Source of the DNA: Petrosia ficiformis
Taxonomy: Eukaryota; Porifera; Demospongiae; Haplosclerida; Petrosiidae
Assembly: GCA_947044365.1 (NCBI GenBank)
Contig: OX345636.1
Location: 55,407,746 to 55,471,745, forward strand
Direction of reading: 5' to 3'
DNA: 64,000 nt
In this document: in pieces, positions 34,040-46,155 of the stretch
Layout of the letters: each line of letters opens with the position of its first letter
Position numbering within the stretch: position 1 is the first letter of the stretch
Translations under genes and position numbers: made by a program
Notes under the pieces: model-generated
What the model saw: the letters and a program-made list of their open reading frames with translations, nothing else
Databases searched by the model: none
Told to the model about the DNA's origin: nothing

Positions 34040-35290
34040 CTTTCTTCCTGAAGTGATAGTCTGGGATCCAATTTCTCAGTTCCCAGCACTGCTTGTTAAT
34101 TCGCAACTACGTCTCTGTATTGAACCAAAGTGTAATCAAGAAATGAAATTTGTAGCTTGACAGGATGGTTCTTCTCAGCGATATAATCCTAGGTGTGTCA
34201 ATGGAGTGAGAGGATGTGTTGTATTGGTGTGTAAAATTAATGGATGTAAATATGGACACTCAATCACATCTTGCGATCCTCATTTGCTCAAGTATTTTTA
34301 GCCACGAGAAAAAATACCATTTATACTGCTTCACAAGAGTGGTATTACACGTGAGCTTCAGTTGCTTATCTTTCAGCTGTGTTGTCTGGGAAAATCGTTT
34401 ACAGACATACAAACTCTTCTTCTGTGGACAATTCAAGATAATTGTCCTCATAAGGTGATGTGTATGCATTCAGTGCATCGACGTGCTAATCTGCCAAAAA
34501 TTTTAATATATACATCAGTAAAGATCTCATTATTAATTCCTTTATCATCACATTTAATGAGTTGAAGACCCACATGTATCAGGAGATGCAGAAAGTGAAT
34601 GCAGAACTGATCAGCTGTGCATGATCACACATTCAAAATGACCTCTCATGTCGGTGTTTTTCGTAATTGTAAGTGGGTTCCACAGTATGATTCACTATTC
34701 ATTATGCAAAATGAAAATGGCCTTGTAGTGTTTTGACAGTTAATAAAGGGTACAGCATATGGATTCGTATGCGATGGTATACAGTCATTGAGATGCAGAA
34801 GTACTGAGTCTTCAGTGAAAATAATCATGATTGATAACTGCTGTATGCAGAAGAAAAAACTACAGAATACTTTTGGTAATGATATTAATAGATCTTTTTC
34901 ATGCTGTGAAAAGAGTTACCACTGCATTATCAAAGAAGCACCCATATTTTTATCCTGCAATACAAGACTTCCGATTAGTGTTTCGTGTTTGTGGTGACAA
35001 TGGTATCTATAGATTGAAATCTACACCTGATCCTGATATCCTTTGTAACCACTAGAAATGTTTCTATCGAAATGGAGTAAGATAATTGATGTTGATGGCA
35101 GACCAATAATTACAGCCACCTTTTTTCATCTTTAGAACTGCCAACGAGAAAACAAGGAAAAGGTTTCTACAATAGCATTGTATTTGGAAAAGAAAAGTAC
35201 ATTGGGTGCTATGTTTCAAACTTCACAAACAGTTCCTTCAAAGTTTGGAATTGGTGTATTTACACTGTAATAAGTGTGAGGTGATAATCC
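34040..35290 (+). pseudogene. DUF6729/DDE-like transposase relic
   Basis: Readable in pieces with stops and frameshifts. LPEVIVWDPISQFPALLVNS, LCIEPKCNQEMKF, GSSQRYNPRCVNGVRGCVVL and CKYGHSITSCDP come first (the Cys-rich, DUF6729-like N-part). IPFILLHKSGIT follows, then GVFRNCKWVPQYDSLFIMQN, QLIKGTAYGF and IMIDNCCMQKKKLQNTFGND, then IDLFHAVKRVT, KKHPYFYPAIQDFRLVFRV, GDNG and STPDPDIL. The IDNCC...VFG..LD.FHAVQR series is a signature I associate with a transposase-like family widespread in sponges and cnidarians. At least three stops interrupt it. Confidence 0.6.
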
Positions 35291-35559
35291 TCAAAGGATG
35301 AGCACCATAATTTACACTCTTTTGATCATAAAGTGATGATTCTCAAATTATGTTTATCTCTGTCAGCATAAACAATTAAAGACAAGCTATGCCATATGTA
35401 AGTTCAGTTCCATCAAATGGCTCACAACAGTAATCTTCCTCGTTCATATTCAAATGTGTCATTGATTAAAGTAAATGCAATTTCAAATCACTAAATGTTC
35501 ATGGTCAACATAGTAGACTATATATAATATAATATTATATATATACACTGTATGCCTAT

Positions 35560-37302
35560 GGGGACTGATGAGACTCATAGACACTAATGGGGATTCATGA
35601 GACTCGGAGAGACTACTGGAGACTCATGAGACCAATATAGACTCATGAGACTCATGAGACCAATGAAGACTCACGAGACTCAGAGAGACTACTGGACTCA
35701 TGAGACCAATGGGGACTCATGAAACTCAGAGAGGCTACTGGAAACTCATGAGACAAATAGGGACTCATGAGACAAATAGGGACTCATGAGACTCAGAGAG
35801 ACTACTGGACACTCATGAGACTAAAGGGAACTCATGAGACTAAGAAAGACTAACGAGACTCAGAGAGACTAATGGAGACTCATGAGACTCATAGAGACTG
35901 ATGGAGACTCAGAGAGACTACTGGAGACTCTTGAGACCATTAGGGACTCGTGAGACTTAGAGAGACTACTGGAGACTCATGAGACTAAAGGGGACTCATT
36001 AGATTCAGAAAGACTACTGGAGACTCGTGAGACCATTAGGGACTCATGAGACTCAAAGAGACTAATGGAGAACAAGGGGGACTCATGAGACTCAGAGAGA
36101 CCAATGGAGACTCATGAGACTCAGAGAGACTACTGGAGACTCATGAGACTAAAGGGAACTCATGAGACTCAGAAAGACTACTGGAGACTCTTGAGACCAT
36201 TAGGGACTCATGAGAGTCAAAGAGACTAATGGAGACCTATGGGGACTCAGAGAGACTAGTGGAGACACAGTGAGACTGCTGGAGACTCATGAGACCATTA
36301 GGGACTCATGAGACTTAGAGAGACTACTGTAGACTCATGAGACTAAAGGGGACTCATTAGACTCAGAAAGACTACTGGAGACTCTTGAGACCATTAGGGA
36401 CTCATGAGACTCAAAGAGACTAATGGAGAACAATTGGGACTCATGAGACTCAGAGAGACAAATGGAGACTCATGAGACTCAGAGAGACTACTGGAGACTC
36501 ATGAGACTAAAGGGAACTCATGAGACTCAGAAAGACTACTGGAGACTCTTAGGACCATTAGGGACTCATGAGACTCAAAGAGACTAATGGAGACTTATGG
36601 GGACTCAGAGAGACTAGTGGAGACACAGTGAGACTGCTGGAGACTCATGAGACCATTAGGGACTCATGAGACTTAGAGAGACTACTGTAGACTCATGAGA
36701 CTAAAGGGGACTCATTAGACTCAGAAAGACTACTGGAGACTCTTGAGACCATTAGGGACTCATGAGACTCAAAGAGACTAATGGAGAACAATTGGGACTC
36801 ATGAGACTCAGAGAGACAAATGGAGACTCATGAGACTCAGAGAGACTACTGGAGACTCATGAGACTAAAGGGAACTCATGAGACTCAGAAAGACTAATGA
36901 GACTCAGAGAGACTAATGGAGACTCATGAGACTCATAGAGATTGATGGAGACTCAGAGAGACTCATGAGACCAATGGGGACCCATGAGACTCAGAGAGAC
37001 CAATGGGAACTCATGAGACTCAAAGAGAATACTGGAGACTCATGAGACCAATAGGAACTCATGAAACGCAAAGAGACTGATGGGGACTCAATGAGACTAG
37101 TGGAGACTCAGTGAGACTACTGGAGACTCATAGAGACTAGTGGGGACTCATGAGACTCATGAGACTCAGAAAGACCAATGGGGACTCATGAGACTGAGAG
37201 AGGCAAATGGGGACTAATGACACTCAGAGAGACTACTGGAGACTCATGAGACCAACGGGGACTCATGAGACCTAAAGAGACTCACGAGACTAATGGCGAG
37301 TC
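35560..37302 (-). repeat. 29-bp minisatellite, right array (inverted)
   Basis: About 60 copies of GAGACTCATGAGACTCAGAG and following AGACTACTG, the reverse complement of the left array. A higher-order repeat of about 360 bp is clear (GAGACACAGTGAGACTGC at about 36262 and 36622). Variants such as AGACTAAAGGG and GACCATTAGGGACTC recur at fixed places, indicating block-wise amplification. Confidence 0.9.
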
Positions 37303-38050
37303 ACCATGTATCCATCCATCCATCTATCGATCCACCCATCCATCCACGCATCCCACCTATCTAATCATTCATCCATCTATCTCGCTACATATCTTCAATA
37401 TCTATCTATTCATCTATCAACATGTACATGTCCATAATTATGTATGTTTATATATCTGTTACATGTAATTAATTCATTTATCCATCAATTATTTATTCAT
37501 TTATTCATCCATTGATATCACATATTCTATTTATCTATTCATCAGATATAACTTCTCATGATAGAAACATAACTTAAACAGATTTCACAAGTAATTCTCT
37601 CAGAAACATTAAAGTACATGTACATATAAATCATATATATCTATCTGTGTGTCAGTCAATGTATATACATGTATTTAAGTATAAATATATACATGTAGTT
37701 ATATATTATATATTTTATATTTATAGTGTATAAGAACATTGATGATGAGGCAGAAGAAACTAAACTTACAGAAGATAAGATCATGACTCTATCATAAAGT
37801 TTGGATTTAGTTTGGATTTGCATGTACATGTATGTCTGCCGGTGTACAAGTACTATCAAGAGGTATATGTACATGTACTATACTCCATTGACATTCAGGT
37901 GTTGAAAAAGTCAAAAATCGAAGAATTGCATCATTGGAATGTAAAATTATTACTTGTTAGTGGTCTCTCTTTGAGCATGTACTTCCCTCGTGTATATCTG
38001 CTTGTACTTAGAGAAAGTGTTGCTGTATTTATCGACATGCATTAGTAGTT
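37303..38050. other. ATCC/ATCT microsatellite flank and possible terminal exon
   Basis: 37305-37550 is an irregular CATC/TATC repeat. At about 37727-37796 a segment after ATTTTATATTTATAG reads VYKNIDDEAEETKLTEDK and ends IMTLS then TAA, which could be the last exon of an unrecognised plus-strand gene. The remainder is AT-rich without support. Confidence 0.3.
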
Positions 38051-38059
38051 AGAATTGAC

Positions 38060-38530
38060 ATGCCAAAGGGAAAACAAGTCAAGAGCACCTTCAAGAGTAC
38101 TATTTGTAATTTGATTGGTAAAGTAAGAAATAGAAGTCCACTCCGCCTAAGTGATATAGGAAGACTGATAAGCCACTGGCTTCTCAGAATGCAGTGTGAA
38201 TCGTGTCCTGCTGGAGGTGAGAATGCTAGATGGAAGTTCCTTTACATCTCGAAATAAGCAATGTAAGGAAATCAGAGAACATGTAGATGTTATGTTGGTT
38301 ACAAATAAAAGGTGATATTAAAGAGCATAATAAGAAATTTACTTGGTCTGCTGTGAAAGATCTCACTTATGAAGGTTTCTGGAGAGTAGAACCTGAACAA
38401 TGGAGAAAGAACATCAGCCATGTTTGAGATAAATTAGAATACCACTAATCTAATACATAAAGGAGTTTATTAATCATTATGGAGGAGAATAAGTTGAGTC
38501 ATCAGGAAGAAAACAGCAATTCAGTATCAG
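38060..38530 (+). pseudogene. Possible DDE-transposase remnant
   Basis: 38060-38257 is a basic frame (MPKGKQVKSTFKSTICNLIG, GKVRNRSPLRLSDIGRL). After a frame change 38310-38425 reads KEHNKKFTWSAVKDLTYEGF, then WRVEPEQWRKNISHV and a stop. The W..........W...I.HV...E layout near the end of DDE-type transposases is similar, but the match is weak and the two pieces may be unrelated. Confidence 0.25.
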
Positions 38531-38734
38531 TTGGTAGTATCAGTAGTGATGGAGAATAGATATGGTATTGAAATATTAATGCAGAGTATTATTATAAATT
38601 CACATAGTACCTACTCATTTTCAAGTATCTTGTGAATTCCTTGTGGTCGTAGGTATTCCTGTATTTAACCATGGAGTTTAATGGTACAACAACGTATAAA
38701 AAACAAACGTTCTCGACTCCTGAATGTGAATAGA

Positions 38735-39375
38735 CTATAATATCAAGTGATATATGTACATGTAGTGATATATGTACGTGTACTAATATCAAGTGGTATA
38801 TATACATGTACTAATATCAAGTGATATATGTACATGTACTAATATCAAGTGGTATATATACATGTACTAATATCAAGTGATATATGTACGTGTACTAATA
38901 TCAAGTGGTATATATACATGTACTAATATCAATTGGTATATATACATGTACTAATATCAAGTGATATATGTACATGTACTAATATCAAGTGGTATATATA
39001 CATGTACTAATATCAATTGGTATATACACATGTACTAATATCAAGTGATATATGTACATGTACTAATATCAAGTGGTATATGTACATGTACTAATATCAA
39101 GTGATATATGGACATGTACTAATAATATTAAGTGGTATGTGTACCTGAACTAATATCAAGTGATATATGTTTACATGTATTAATATCAAGTGGTATATGT
39201 ACAAGTACTAATATCAAGTAGTATATTGTATATATATACAAGGGGTATATATATATTATATTTACATTTTAATTATGTGCATGTACTAATATCAAGTGGT
39301 ATATACCTGTACATGTACTAATATCAAGTGGTACCTGTACATGTACTAATCTGAAGAGGTGTATGTACATGTTCT
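38735..39375. repeat. 28-bp minisatellite (AATATCAAGTG unit)
   Basis: About 22 copies of a 28-bp unit: AATATCAAGTG, then G/A TATATRTACATGTACT. Each unit contains the palindromes TACATGTA and GTATATAC/TATATA. It decays toward the right end and is non-coding. Confidence 0.85.
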
Positions 39376-41069
39376 AATATGTAACGGTAAAGGTTTGTGT
39401 ACTACTGTGGTAACAATCAATCACACTAAAGCACTATTTCAACTGGTCATGTGCTCAAAAATATGGGTGTGGTTTGTAATTATTTAATTATAACCCTGCA
39501 TTTTCATATTTTGGTATGCAAAATATTGTGATACCATACCATGATAATTATAGTAATGAATATCCAACTAAATACAGGTATACTGCCCAGCCATACTTAC
39601 ATATATAAAACAGTTTAAATACACATAGAGACATTTGTATATCTATGTACAGGACATCATTTAGAAAATTTATTGGTTAGGGGTGGAGTTGGGCAACATT
39701 CTTTTGAGAGGGCGTGAATGTGTGAACATATGTACTGTAATGTACATTGTGTACTTGTGAATCTACATTAATTTTATACATATTAACTGACCTCATCATT
39801 TGTATAATTATATACATGACATGTACATGTATATACTGTACTGGTATCTTCTGTGTGTTTGTGTTTATCTGTACTTGTGTTTGTGTTTTGGTGGTAGTCC
39901 AAACAACAATAGTTATCATCCACAGTCATAGTGATTGTATAAATATAATTATTTATTTATTATTATTTATATATTTATTATTAGCTACTGTACAATGATT
40001 CACTAAGATGTTTAGCAGCAAAAGTTTACTCCAAACAACAATACTTAGAAAAGGTAACGGACCAAAACATAGTGTTTTTTGCTGCTAAACAATTTAGTGC
40101 ATCGAGAGCTGTGGAGACTGCTAATCAAGAGAAGAGTGATTACAGAGATTGCTAGAGGTTTTCTAACCATACCTTCACCACACAATGATTATCATGCATG
40201 CTAACATTATCTAGTTATAAATTTATAATAATTATTATATAATAGATGAGTACATACTGCTGTGTGTTTAAGAATAAATTCCATTTGATAAGTATTCAGA
40301 ATAAACTTGTACATGAAATACCTGCCATCAACAACAAATTGAATTATGACAATAATTTTGAAATTGTTATAAGATAAATTACTTTTTTAAATAATGGAAC
40401 ACAGACTATGCAGAACCATCCCTGTTAGGGTAATTATACATACACCAAACATTAGTGAATGTATACATACTGTGCCCCACTGGTGAGGGTCCTACACAGT
40501 TCACATTTAGAAATTGTATACCTATAACCTGGATATACAATTTCTAAATGTGAACTGCCAGGTCAACAGGCAACATTTAATTTTAAATCTCTGTGGGTGT
40601 GGCAGAAAATCCCTAAGCGGTACAAATACCCCTCATTCCTCTATACGCCATGCCAATCAATTGACCAAGCCTCTGGAATGTCATAACCTCATTAACTGTG
40701 CACAAGAATATAAATGTAACAAGTGTATATAGAGAAAAAAAGTATCCCTATGATTGCTTTATGGTGTCCAGCATTCAGTAATCATGGCTGACTTTATCAT
40801 GCCTGAAACACAACAGCCTATTATAGTTATTATTTTGATTATCTACTCTCTTTACCTTCTAAAGAATCTTGTAGAACTTTAGAAATATATTGCAGGTAGA
40901 ATAGTCAGCTAGTTGTTCCAGTTTCTAATTCCTGTTAGCTTGTATTATATACAAATACTAGTTTCATTTCATCTTTATATATGTGACTGTGGATGAGAAA
41001 ATGTGCCACAAGTAACAATTTTTCAAAATCTGAACATGCTACTCTTCATGGTGGTGTAATCACTTATGA
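39376..41069. other. Intergenic with dispersed repeats
   Basis: No gene with support. One splice-bounded 69-base segment at 39985-40053 (LLYNDSLRCLAAKVYSKQQY, phase 0 on both sides) could be an exon. 40640-40700 and 40733-40925 repeat the 29745-30205 family (GACCAAGCC, GTATCCCTATGA, CCTGAAACACA). Confidence 0.35.
40499..40555. other. Perfect short hairpin
   Basis: GTTCACATTTAGAAATTGTA is matched exactly by its inverse TACAATTTCTAAATGTGAAC across a loop of about 13 bases. It is an isolated foldback of unknown origin, small enough for a tiny MITE or a hairpin RNA. Confidence 0.6.
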
Positions 41070-41366
41070 AATCTGACATACCTTTGATGAGTTATAACAT
41101 TTTATGTTGATAAATTGGAATTAGAATGAATGTGAACTCTTGTGAAATTTGGCTCATAACTACAAATAAATGTTTGTGTCATGTGGCTTGTTTTCTCAGC
41201 TGTGGTCACATAATTATATTGATATATATTGACAGTACATGTCATAGTAACAAAAATAATATATATTAATAAAATGTATACAGCATAGTTTTATAGGTAC
41301 TACCTGTGGTGTATTATTATTATTACCATTCTAAAATGTGTTAAACAATTTATGTAACTTAACGTA
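41070..41366 (+). repeat. Direct duplicate of 43722-44015
   Basis: Both copies read CTGACATACCTTTGATGAGT, then GAATGTGAACTCTTGTGAAA, TTTCTCAGCTGTGGTCACAT, GACAGTACATGTCATA and CCTGTGGTGTATTATTATTA. They differ by scattered substitutions and small gaps. The pair is about 2.65 kb apart and brackets the 26-bp minisatellite and the large hairpin. Confidence 0.8.
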
Positions 41367-41461
41367 TTTTCCCGTTTAGAAGCACGTTCCTCCATTTCCT
41401 AAAGGCACTTCCTTGACCAGGCCACTAAACGAAACCGGCCTGTAAACAATCGCCAGAACCT

Positions 41462-41885
41462 AGCGTGTGTGTGCGCGTATATGTGCATGTATTACTATAT
41501 GTGAATATGTACATTTATTACTATATGTGTATATGTACATGTATTACTATATGTGTATATGTACATGTATTACTATATGTGTATATGTACATGTTTTACT
41601 ATATGTGTATATGTACATGTATTACTATATGTGTATATGTGCATGTATTACTATATGTGAATATGTACATTTATTACTATATGTGTATATGTACATGTAT
41701 TACTATATGTGTATGTGTACATGTATTACTATAATGTGTATAATATATACATGTATTACTATAATTATGTGTATACGTACATGTATTACTATAATGTGTA
41801 TAATATGTACATGTATTACTATAATGTGCATATGTACATGTATTACTATATGTGTATGTGTACATGTATTACTATAATGTGTATA
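41462..41885. repeat. 26-bp minisatellite (ATGTGTATATGTACATGT unit)
   Basis: About 16 copies of a 26-bp unit ATATGTGTATATGTACATGT plus ATTACT. The Tyr/Ile/Cys-rich reading frames on both strands over this array are artefacts. A short fragment of the same array lies at 43533-43640, beside the hairpin. Confidence 0.85.
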
Positions 41886-41912
41886 ATCAGAGAATACGGT
41901 AGTACTCTCTAT

Positions 41913-42020
41913 GTAGGGATGGCACAAAATGAAAATAGCCGCCCTACAATTGCAAGTGATGAGCTGAAATCTCTGGTAATATATACACATACGTTTTTAT
42001 GGCCTGTAGGGCCATCCCTA
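41913..42020. mobile_element. Tiny MITE with TAGGGATGGC ends
   Basis: TAGGGATGGCAC at the left faces GGGCCATCCCTA at the right, 108 bp overall, followed by TA. The size and ends suit a Tc1/mariner-type MITE. Confidence 0.45.
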
Positions 42021-43224
42021 TAATTGCTTTCCACGGGGTTTAATGTATATATATATATATATATATATGTTTGTGTCACTTGCGCGACTATGCGTTGTAC
42101 ACGTAGTTAAGGAAGTTGCGTCATTCCCGGGGGGCTCGGTCAATTAATGGGCGTGGAGCGTAAAAGAACGCGCGTTAGAGGCTCTTCGAGCTACAGACAA
42201 GCCAGGAAGATTCAGAAACTGGTAATAACTGTTCCATATAGCAGAGAAACAGTATAAATATTATGCAAGAATCTTTAACAAGTAAGTATAATAAGTTGTT
42301 AAGTTTCAGATATGAGGAAATCATCATTTAGAACCTTGTAGGAATACTTCAGTCAGTTCATCAAAGATCTGTGTACTTAGACTGCAATCAGACTTACACT
42401 TACTTCTTCAGGCCCCAGCTTTCGAATACACAGAAAGGGAGAGACACTAGTGCCATCAGCAATGCTTAGTACACAGTCATCACAAAGCAAATATAGGGAT
42501 GTTTTTTTCCTCTATATACACTTGTTATGACTACCAACACCTTCTAGATGGCCGAAGATTATTGTTAAGGTAGAGAACCGGCGAGTGGCAAAATCTTCAT
42601 CATATTTATAATAATATTTTTCAGACAAATCATTTTTTTGTTTGTTGAACAATTACAATGATTCTAGCACCATTACCGTCGCATTTATAGTAAAATTCTG
42701 GTCGTAAAGTACCGAGATGATATCTTCAGATACTATGAAAGAAGACAGTTTCAACGACTACAGAGATTTGATCTGGAATTGGACGCCATTTTCCTAAGTG
42801 GAATTTAATTACGCATGAGCATTTGTGTACTCGTAACATGGAAGCTCAAAAGGTGGAAGTGTTTGGCATCGTAATAACATTTGTGAGTATGTGAGCAAAT
42901 AGTAATAATGAATATAATAATTATTAATATTAAAGCAATTGTATAATAATATTGTATACTATGATAAGCATTGGAATACTGATTGGTTGACACATTGACT
43001 GACACTACTTCTTGTAGGACTGCAGACAGTGATGTAAGTGAATAGAGAATATACATCATCTGTAAGTGAAAGAGAATGATAATCAATACATAAACAAAAG
43101 ACTGTCCTTCATTGATGAACAAATTTTAATGCATTTTTGATTGCATGATTTCATAATGATATATAGTATTTCTGCAATCTACAAAAAAAATATTCACACA
43201 GTTTAGAAAAAAAAACAATGAAAA
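42021..43224. other. Intergenic
   Basis: Begins with a TA dinucleotide run (42046-42068) and a GC-richer segment (42075-42215) that resembles the arms of the MITE at 29868-30148. The rest, to the hairpin, is AT-rich with no convincing frame. Confidence 0.4.
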
Positions 43225-43531
43225 CAAGAATAATAAAAAACATTTTCAATAAAAATGAAAGAAGATGTAGGGATGTCAAAACCCAAAAAGCAAGCAAACA
43301 AGGTTGGGAAGCTAACATAGGACCCAAAATTAAACAAACCACTTCCATATAACCTACATAGGTACAGCTCTTTGTATAGAGGTGTAAGTACTTATGTAGG
43401 GTTATATGGGAGTGGTTTGTTTAATTTTGGGTCCTATGTTAGCTTCTCAACCTTGTTTGCTTGCTTTTTGGGTTTTGACATCCCTACATCTTCTTTCACT
43501 TTTATTGAAAATGTTTTTTATTATTCTTGTA
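43225..43531. repeat. Long inverted repeat, arms about 142 bp, loop about 21 bp
   Basis: Left arm (43225-43366) and the inverse of the right arm (43388-43531) agree almost throughout: CAAGAATAATAAAAAACATT, AAGAAGATGTAGGGATGTCA, AGCAAGCAAACAAGGTTG, TAGGACCCAAAATTAAACAA. The few mismatches are scattered. The small open frames on both strands are mirror images caused by the palindrome. Confidence 0.9.
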
Positions 43532-43721
43532 TATATATGTATTACTATATGTGTATATGTACATGTCTTAATATATGTGTATATACATGTACACATGTAT
43601 TAGTTACTAATATATGTGTACATGTACATGTATATATGGTCTCATACTAATATACTTACTACACTATAAGAAGCCATTACAAACACTTATGTAATCTACT
43701 ATTAAGAATTTTCATCAGAAG

Positions 43722-44015
43722 GTCTGACATACCTTTGATGAGTTATAAGCTTTTATGTTGATAAATTGGTATTAGAATGAATGTGAACTCTTGTGAAATT
43801 TGGCTCATAACTGCAAATAAATTTTTGTTTGTTGTGGCACGTTTTCTCAGCTGTGGTCACATAATAAATATATTGACAGTACATGTCATAACAAAGCATA
43901 GTAAGAAAAATAATTTTAATACTATGTGTATAGCATAGTATTATAGGTACAACCTGTGGTGTATTATTATTATTACGATGCTAAAATCTGTTAAACAATT
44001 TACGTTACTTATTCA
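43722..44015 (+). repeat. Direct duplicate of 41070-41366
   Basis: Second copy of the segment described at 41070. It follows the large hairpin and the short 26-bp array remnant, so the whole block 41070-44015 looks like a partial tandem duplication with later changes. Confidence 0.8.
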
Positions 44016-44507
44016 TTTCAGAGTAATTAGTATGTTAATGAACTTGTACTAATAACATCCACACAAGTTATCAGAAATACCACGGGATTTATGTTTGAAG
44101 TATGTACATTGTCCTATAGTATGTAACCTATTTACACATTATTGCTAGAATATATGAACCTTATATACTTGTAAGTATTACCTACAAAGAAAACAAATTA
44201 TTATAAATAATATGGTCTTAAGAGGATACTGATGTGACCAAATGAGGGTTAGAATAATCTATTAACATTACAGTGAATACAATAGTAATATTGATATGAT
44301 GATATCATCAATATAATATAATTATATTATATGACTGTAAATTATAAATGTTATATTATAGTTTTATTATTCATAATCTCATCATTATTCATACCATGTA
44401 ATGTAATATATACTAAACCTTTCTTTATGAAACTCTTCTTTGATACTAGAAGAGAAGTGACATGATTATCCTATCATATATCATTGGTTTTAATTGATAT
44501 ATCATAG

Positions 44508-46155
44508 TATCATGACAGCTCTAATATGCGGAGGTTATCTGTCTAGAGGTCATTATTATCATATATCACCAAATGAGATAATCATATCTCAATATCAAAT
44601 GTATGAGGTATGTATCATGATAATATGTAAAGTTTATGTAAGTGATGACAAGATTATAAACAAATACTTAATACACTTAATTATAAAACACTTGAAGACT
44701 ATGTTATGATTAAATATCTCCTTATCAAAACTTACCATATCAATACACTATAGTATAAAGAGAAGGTAATTAATTGGCTTCCATTTATATATACTAATTG
44801 ATTAATTATTTGTTATGAAAACAACACATGTGGTCTTATGTGTCACTCATGTGTATAGTCCTGTCCATTAATTGTTTTATAGTCATCTCTGTTAGAGTGG
44901 GAATGCGTCTTTTAGAATGAGTGTGGTCTGTTATAATGAGTATGGTCTGTTAGAATGGTTGTGTGTCTATCACAATGGGTATGAGTCTGTTAGAATGTGT
45001 ATGTAACTATGTATCTGTCTGAATGACTATGTGTCTATCATTGTGTAGCATGTTAAAATGGTACATGTCTTTCGTAAATTTGTGTGTCTGTTATGTGTCT
45101 ATCATAATCACTATGTGTCTGTTGCAATGGATTATTTTTCTCTCAATAGAGCTCATCCTTACATACAAAATGACACTTGTGGTTTTATGTGTAGTTCACA
45201 TGAGTGGGTGTGGCTCTGTTTCGGTTTTTGTTTCTTATTCCATTCCGTTCTGTGTTTTACTCGTGTCTGTTTAGACTCTGTTAGAATGGGTACATATCTA
45301 CCATAATGAAAATGTTTTTATTATAATGGGTATGTATTATTTATGTGTCTATCATAATGATGTATGTCTGTTAGAATATATATATGCACAAATTGAGTGT
45401 AAATAATCAGATGTCGCTTTGTGTAGGAAAGCAACAAACTTCGGTTATCAGTGGAAAAATTGTAATTAGTATTTATACAATCATCATCTTTTATACTATT
45501 ATATTTGTAGCTGACATATTTCTTATTCGGGAATGTGTAATATGTTATAATAAGATGTATTACATGTTTACATGTAAACACAGTATGAAATTTCTCATGA
45601 TATTATGAGGAGGAAAAGGCATAGGTGTAGCTAGCACAGGGCCAGTCTGGGGCCGTGGCCCAGGCAATATTAGGAGGTGTGGTGCAAACATGCCTACTAT
45701 AATTACTGCAGTCTAGTGTTTAATATTAACTAGTTTTTATCACTTGGAAAACATCAGAAAGTTAGAATGCTCTCAAGAACATAGTGCGTATTAAAGATAA
45801 AAGATGATGGAACCAGCATGCAATTGCAGATTTAGCTAGTGTCAGTTGAAGTAGCTCCAACTCAACTCGTCCACCTCTCCACAAACGATACACCACTCCT
45901 ACATAAATTTATTAACACAGACATTTTTCGGTGCGGTTCACACGCCAATATATGCTTCGCGTGGCCCACACAATCCTAAAGGTCTTGCTACGCCTATGGA
46001 AAAGGGGTACTGTCCTGTATAATATATTCCTCTGTATATTACATATAGTTTATGTTTTATTTCTACAGGTAAAGAGTTATAAAGTTGAACAACAAACTCA
46101 AGTAGGCAAGAAACGACAGCAGTTTGGTATTGATGTGGCTTCCATCCTTTCCTGA
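44508..46155 (+). CDS. Possible last two exons of an unrecognised gene
   Basis: Candidate exon 44508-44607 (after ATATCATAG, before GTATGTAT) reads ALICGGYLSRGHYYHISPNE and ends in phase 0. Candidate terminal exon 46069-46155 (after TTTCTACAG) starts in phase 0, reads VKSYKVEQQTQVGKKRQQFG then IDVASILS and stops at TGA, 400 bp before the start of copy B. Splice signals and frame agree, but I do not recognise the product. The 1.46-kb intron would contain repeats. Confidence 0.25.
44880..45375. repeat. Degenerate tandem array of GTCTGTTAGAATG words
   Basis: Irregular repetition of GTGTCTATCATAATG and TGTCTGTTAGAATG at roughly 18-36 base spacing. It is too decayed to give an exact copy number. 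Confidence 0.6.
45618..46002. mobile_element. Repeat with GCATAGGTGTAGC / GCTACGCCTATG ends
   Basis: The left end GGCATAGGTGTAGCTAGC faces TTGCTACGCCTATGG. The interior is GC-rich near the left (GGGCCAGTCTGGGGCC). The size, about 385 bp, suits a MITE. It lies within the candidate intron described at 44508-46155. Confidence 0.4.

Larger units (their letters stand above)
32795..37302. mobile_element. Composite: transposase relic between inverted minisatellites
   Basis: Two arrays of the same 29-bp unit face each other and enclose 1.57 kb that encodes a decayed transposase-like protein. Both outer flanks carry ATCCATCCATCCA microsatellite sequence (about 32740 and 37308), consistent with insertion into one such tract. 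Together they could be one foldback-type element with array-built terminal inverted repeats. Alternatively, the arrays grew around a relic after an inversion. Confidence 0.45.

Noticed and set aside
34216..34565. Overlapping frames on both strands between the arrays
   Set aside because: The plus-strand pieces belong to the transposase relic; the minus-strand frame is its shadow.
32795..37302. Possible CRISPR-like array or satellite centromere
   Set aside because: Units are contiguous without unique spacers, the genome is eukaryotic, and two opposed arrays of a few dozen units around a gene relic do not look centromeric.
41465..41877. Open frames of 89-136 codons rich in Tyr, Met, Cys and Ile on both strands
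   Set aside because: They are read-through of the 26-bp minisatellite, occur in several frames at once and have no start or splice context.
43151..43603. Two hydrophobic small proteins, apparently homologous, on opposite strands
   Set aside because: They are the two arms of one palindrome read outward, so the likeness is a consequence of the inverted repeat.
45023..45306. Hydrophobic frames of 82-83 codons that look like a membrane protein
   Set aside because: They read through the degenerate GTCTGTTAGAATG array in two frames at once.
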